Positions 6,298 to 8,051 of a stretch of DNA of 8,051 nt are shown one piece after another (position 1 is the stretch's first letter; each line of letters opens with the position of its first letter). Source of the stretch: Acidimicrobiaceae bacterium (GTDB lineage Bacteria > Actinomycetota > Acidimicrobiia > Acidimicrobiales > Ilumatobacteraceae); NCBI GenBank assembly GCA_003154135.1, contig PMCN01000282.1:26739-34789 (forward strand), given 5' to 3'. Position numbers and translations under genes: made by a program. The notes below the pieces were generated by a model that was not told the origin of the DNA, made no database searches, and worked only from the letters and a program-made list of their open reading frames with translations.

Positions 6298-6306
6298 TGC
6301 TAGCAT
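6298..6306 (+). promoter_or_regulatory. Predicted extended -10 promoter of the acyl-CoA dehydrogenase operon
   Basis: TGC followed by TAGCAT fits the extended TGn-TAnnnT form. Transcription would start near 6313, leaving a leader of roughly 23 nt that contains the Shine-Dalgarno at 6323-6330. The -35 zone coincides with the palindrome at 6278-6287, which fits repression by a bound regulator. Confidence 0.55.
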
Positions 6307-6322
6307 TGCCCGCTGCCAGGTC

Positions 6323-6330
6323 GAGAGGGG
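6323..6330 (+). promoter_or_regulatory. Shine-Dalgarno of the acyl-CoA dehydrogenase gene
   Basis: GAGAGGGG ends 5 nt before the ATG at 6336. It decides the start in favour of 6336 over an in-frame GTG at 6297, which would lie upstream of the inferred transcription start. Among the genes whose start is in the window, this is the clearest Shine-Dalgarno. Confidence 0.75.
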
Positions 6331-6335
6331 TCACG

Positions 6336-7481
6336 ATGCTGCAGTTCAGCGACGAGCACGAGGCGTTCCGCACAGTGGTGCGCGACTTCGCGCGGCGCGA
6401 GCTGGCCCCGCACGTCGACCGGTGGGAGGCGCGGGGCGAGCTGCCCATCGAGGCGGTCGAGGCGATGGCGGGCCTGGGCCTCTTCGGTCTCGTGTTCCCC
6501 GAGGAGTGGGGCGGCGCGGGCGGCGACTTCACGTCGCTCTGCATCGCCATCGAGGAGATCGGCCGCGTGAACCAGAGCCTGGGCATCACGCTCTCTGCCG
6601 GCGTCGGCCTCGGCGCCAACCCGGTGCACTCGTTCGGCACCGACGAACAGAAGGCGCGGTGGCTGCCCGATCTGGTGGCCGGCCGCCGTCTGGGCGCCTT
6701 CGGCCTCACCGAACCCGACGCCGGAAGCGACGCCGGCGGCACGCGCACACGGGCCCGGTTCGACGACGACACCGACGAGTGGGTGCTCGACGGCAGCAAG
6801 GCGTTCATCACCAACGCCGGGACGCCCATCACGTCTCTCGTCACGGTCACCGCGCTCACCGGCACCGGCGAGATCTCGTCGTTCCTCGTGCCCGCCGGCA
6901 CGCCGGGCATGGTCATCGAGCCCGCCTATCGCAAGCTCGGCTGGCACGCCAGCGACACGCACGGCATCACGCTCGTCGACTGCCGAGTGCCCGCAGCCAA
7001 CATGCTCGGAGCACAGGGGTCGGGTCTGCGCAACTTCCTCGCCATCCTCGACGACGGTCGCATCGCCATCAGCGCGCTCGCGCTCGGTTGCGCACAGGCC
7101 TGCCTCCAGCTCGCAGTCGAGCACGCGAAGGAGCGGCACGCGTTCGGCGGACCCATCGGGCGTTTCCAGGGCATCGCCTTCCAGCTCGCCGACCTCGCCG
7201 TCGCCGTCGAGAACAGCCGCCACCTCACCTACACCGCGGCATGGTTGAAAGACCATGGCAAACCGTTCCGCCAGGCAGCATCGATGGCCAAGCTCTACAG
7301 CACCGAGACTGCGGTCGACGCCACCCGCGTAGCCACGCAGGTGTTCGGTGGTGCCGGGTTCATCGAGGACTCACCGGTCGCGCGCTTCTACCGCGATGCG
7401 AAGATCCTCGAGATCGGCGAGGGCACCAGCGAGATCCAACGCCTCGTGATCGCCCGCGGTCTCGGCCTGCCGGTGGGATGA
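6336..7481 (+). CDS. Acyl-CoA dehydrogenase (short/branched-chain type)
   Basis: A 381-residue FAD enzyme of normal family length that would oxidise an acyl-CoA to the 2,3-enoyl-CoA and pass electrons to electron-transfer flavoprotein. Seen in order: an N-terminal helical domain; the flavin/substrate motif LTEPDAGSDAGG (124-135); ITNAG (158-162); the middle-domain block KLGWHASDTHGI; ERHAFGGPIGRFQGI in the C-terminal domain (266-280); and FGGAGFIEDSPVARFYRDAKILEIGEGTSEIQR near the end. The catalytic base is predicted to be Glu362 in GEGTS, the MCAD/SCAD position. True isovaleryl-CoA dehydrogenases instead carry a Glu in the LDLERL segment; here that position is Gly241 (LDDGRI). A short- or branched-chain substrate is likely, but isovaleryl-CoA is not proven. 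The ATG at 6336 is chosen for its strong Shine-Dalgarno. The carboxylase gene starts 7 bp downstream, indicating an operon. Confidence 0.95.
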   Translation: MLQFSDEHEAFRTVVRDFARRELAPHVDRWEARGELPIEAVEAMAGLGLFGLVFPEEWGGAGGDFTSLCIAIEEIGRVNQSLGITLSAGVGLGANPVHSFGTDEQKARWLPDLVAGRRLGAFGLTEPDAGSDAGGTRTRARFDDDTDEWVLDGSKAFITNAGTPITSLVTVTALTGTGEISSFLVPAGTPGMVIEPAYRKLGWHASDTHGITLVDCRVPAANMLGAQGSGLRNFLAILDDGRIAISALALGCAQACLQLAVEHAKERHAFGGPIGRFQGIAFQLADLAVAVENSRHLTYTAAWLKDHGKPFRQAASMAKLYSTETAVDATRVATQVFGGAGFIEDSPVARFYRDAKILEIGEGTSEIQRLVIARGLGLPVG

Positions 7482-7488
7482 TCGTGGC

Positions 7489-8051
7489 GTGAACGAGCAC
7501 GACGACCTGCAGCAGCGCACCGAGCGGGCCCGCGTCGGCAACCTGCACCGCGAGGGCGACAAGCTCGCACGGCAGCACAAGCTCTTCGTGCGCGACCGCC
7601 TGGCGCTGCTGTTCGACCCCGGGACGTTCGTCGAGGACGGCCTGCTCGCCAACACGATGGCCACCGACCTCCCCGCCGACGGAGTGGTCACCGGCCAGGG
7701 CCGCGTCGACGGCCGCGCTGCGCTCGTGGTGGCCAACGACCCCACCGTGAAGGCCGGCTCGTGGGGCGCTCGCACCGTGGAGAAGATCGTGCGCGTCACC
7801 GAGTACGCGTTGCGTCACGAGCTGCCCATCTTCTGGTTCATCGACTCGGCGGGAGCACGCATCACCGATCAGGTCGAGCTGTTCCCCGGCCGACGCGGCG
7901 CCGGGCGCATCTTCAGCAACCAGGTGAAGCTCAGCGGCAAGGTGCCCCAGATCTGCTGCCTCTTCGGCCCGTCCGCTGCCGGCGGCGCCTACATCCCGGC
8001 GTTCTGCGACGTGGTCATCATGGTCGAGGGCAACGCGTCGATGTACCTCGG
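7489..8051 (+). CDS. Acyl-CoA carboxylase beta (carboxyltransferase) subunit, N-terminal part
   Basis: The first 187 residues of a protein normally about 510-540 long; the gene leaves the window at 8051. It has the start of the carboxyltransferase domain: RDRLALLFDPGTFVED (35-50), GVVTGQGRVDGR, FIDSAGARITDQ (117-128), IFSNQVKLSGKVPQI and GPSAAGGAYIPAFCD, the last forming the oxyanion/acyl-CoA-binding region. The family transfers carboxylate from biotin on a partner alpha subunit to an acyl-CoA. GGAYIPAFCD is closer to the methylcrotonyl-CoA carboxylase pattern than to propionyl-CoA carboxylase, as recalled, and the neighbouring dehydrogenase and lyase agree, but the substrate cannot be fixed from the fragment. 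The start is GTG at 7489, 7 bp after the dehydrogenase stop, so expression is probably coupled. The biotin carboxylase/carrier gene is expected downstream. Confidence 0.92.
   Translation, partial: MNEHDDLQQRTERARVGNLHREGDKLARQHKLFVRDRLALLFDPGTFVEDGLLANTMATDLPADGVVTGQGRVDGRAALVVANDPTVKAGSWGARTVEKIVRVTEYALRHELPIFWFIDSAGARITDQVELFPGRRGAGRIFSNQVKLSGKVPQICCLFGPSAAGGAYIPAFCDVVIMVEGNASMYL

Noticed and set aside
6297..6335. Upstream in-frame GTG start adding 13 residues to the acyl-CoA dehydrogenase
   Set aside because: It lies inside the predicted -10 promoter element, lacks a Shine-Dalgarno, and the added residues do not belong to the family's N-terminus.

Overview
The window is GC-rich and gene-dense. 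It holds eight protein genes (two of them cut by the window edges), no RNA genes, no mobile elements and no CRISPR. GTG starts, 4-bp GTGA stop/start overlaps and TAnnnT boxes placed exactly 6 nt before start codons (leaderless style) suggest an actinobacterium. An Acidimicrobiia-like organism is my best guess, from overall style only.

Layout: (1) 2-127 (+) is the C-terminal tail of a probable kynureninase. (2) 160-3104 (-) is a two-gene operon: an HMG-CoA lyase-family gene followed, with a GTGA overlap, by acetoacetyl-CoA synthetase. (3) 3151-3894 (+) is an atypical short-chain dehydrogenase, divergent from the lyase across 46 bp. (4) 3899-6237 (-) is a second overlapping pair: a large DUF2207-type membrane protein, then a TetR-family regulator. 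(5) 6336-8051 (+) is an operon with an acyl-CoA dehydrogenase and the start of an acyl-CoA carboxylase beta subunit, running off the window. A perfect 10-bp palindrome sits in the divergent promoter region between (4) and (5). No gene-free stretch exceeds 100 bp.

The genes fit together as a branched-chain acyl-CoA (leucine/isovalerate-type) catabolic locus. The dehydrogenase and carboxylase would do the upper steps. The lyase would cleave HMG-CoA to acetyl-CoA and acetoacetate, and the synthetase would re-activate acetoacetate to acetoacetyl-CoA. The hydratase and the biotin-carrying alpha subunit are not in the window and may lie beyond 8051. The TetR protein is the natural candidate to bind the palindrome. 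This pathway reading is inference from gene families and context.

I see no clearly new system. The points worth a second look are local: a Ser where HMG-CoA lyases have their active-site Cys; an SDR that lacks the Tyr and Lys of its catalytic motif; a clean 3 x 24-bp in-frame repeat that looks like an insertion into the N-terminus of acetoacetyl-CoA synthetase; an acyl-CoA dehydrogenase with its catalytic Glu in the MCAD/SCAD position rather than the isovaleryl-CoA dehydrogenase position; three leaderless promoters with identical geometry; and a membrane protein translationally coupled to a TetR regulator.
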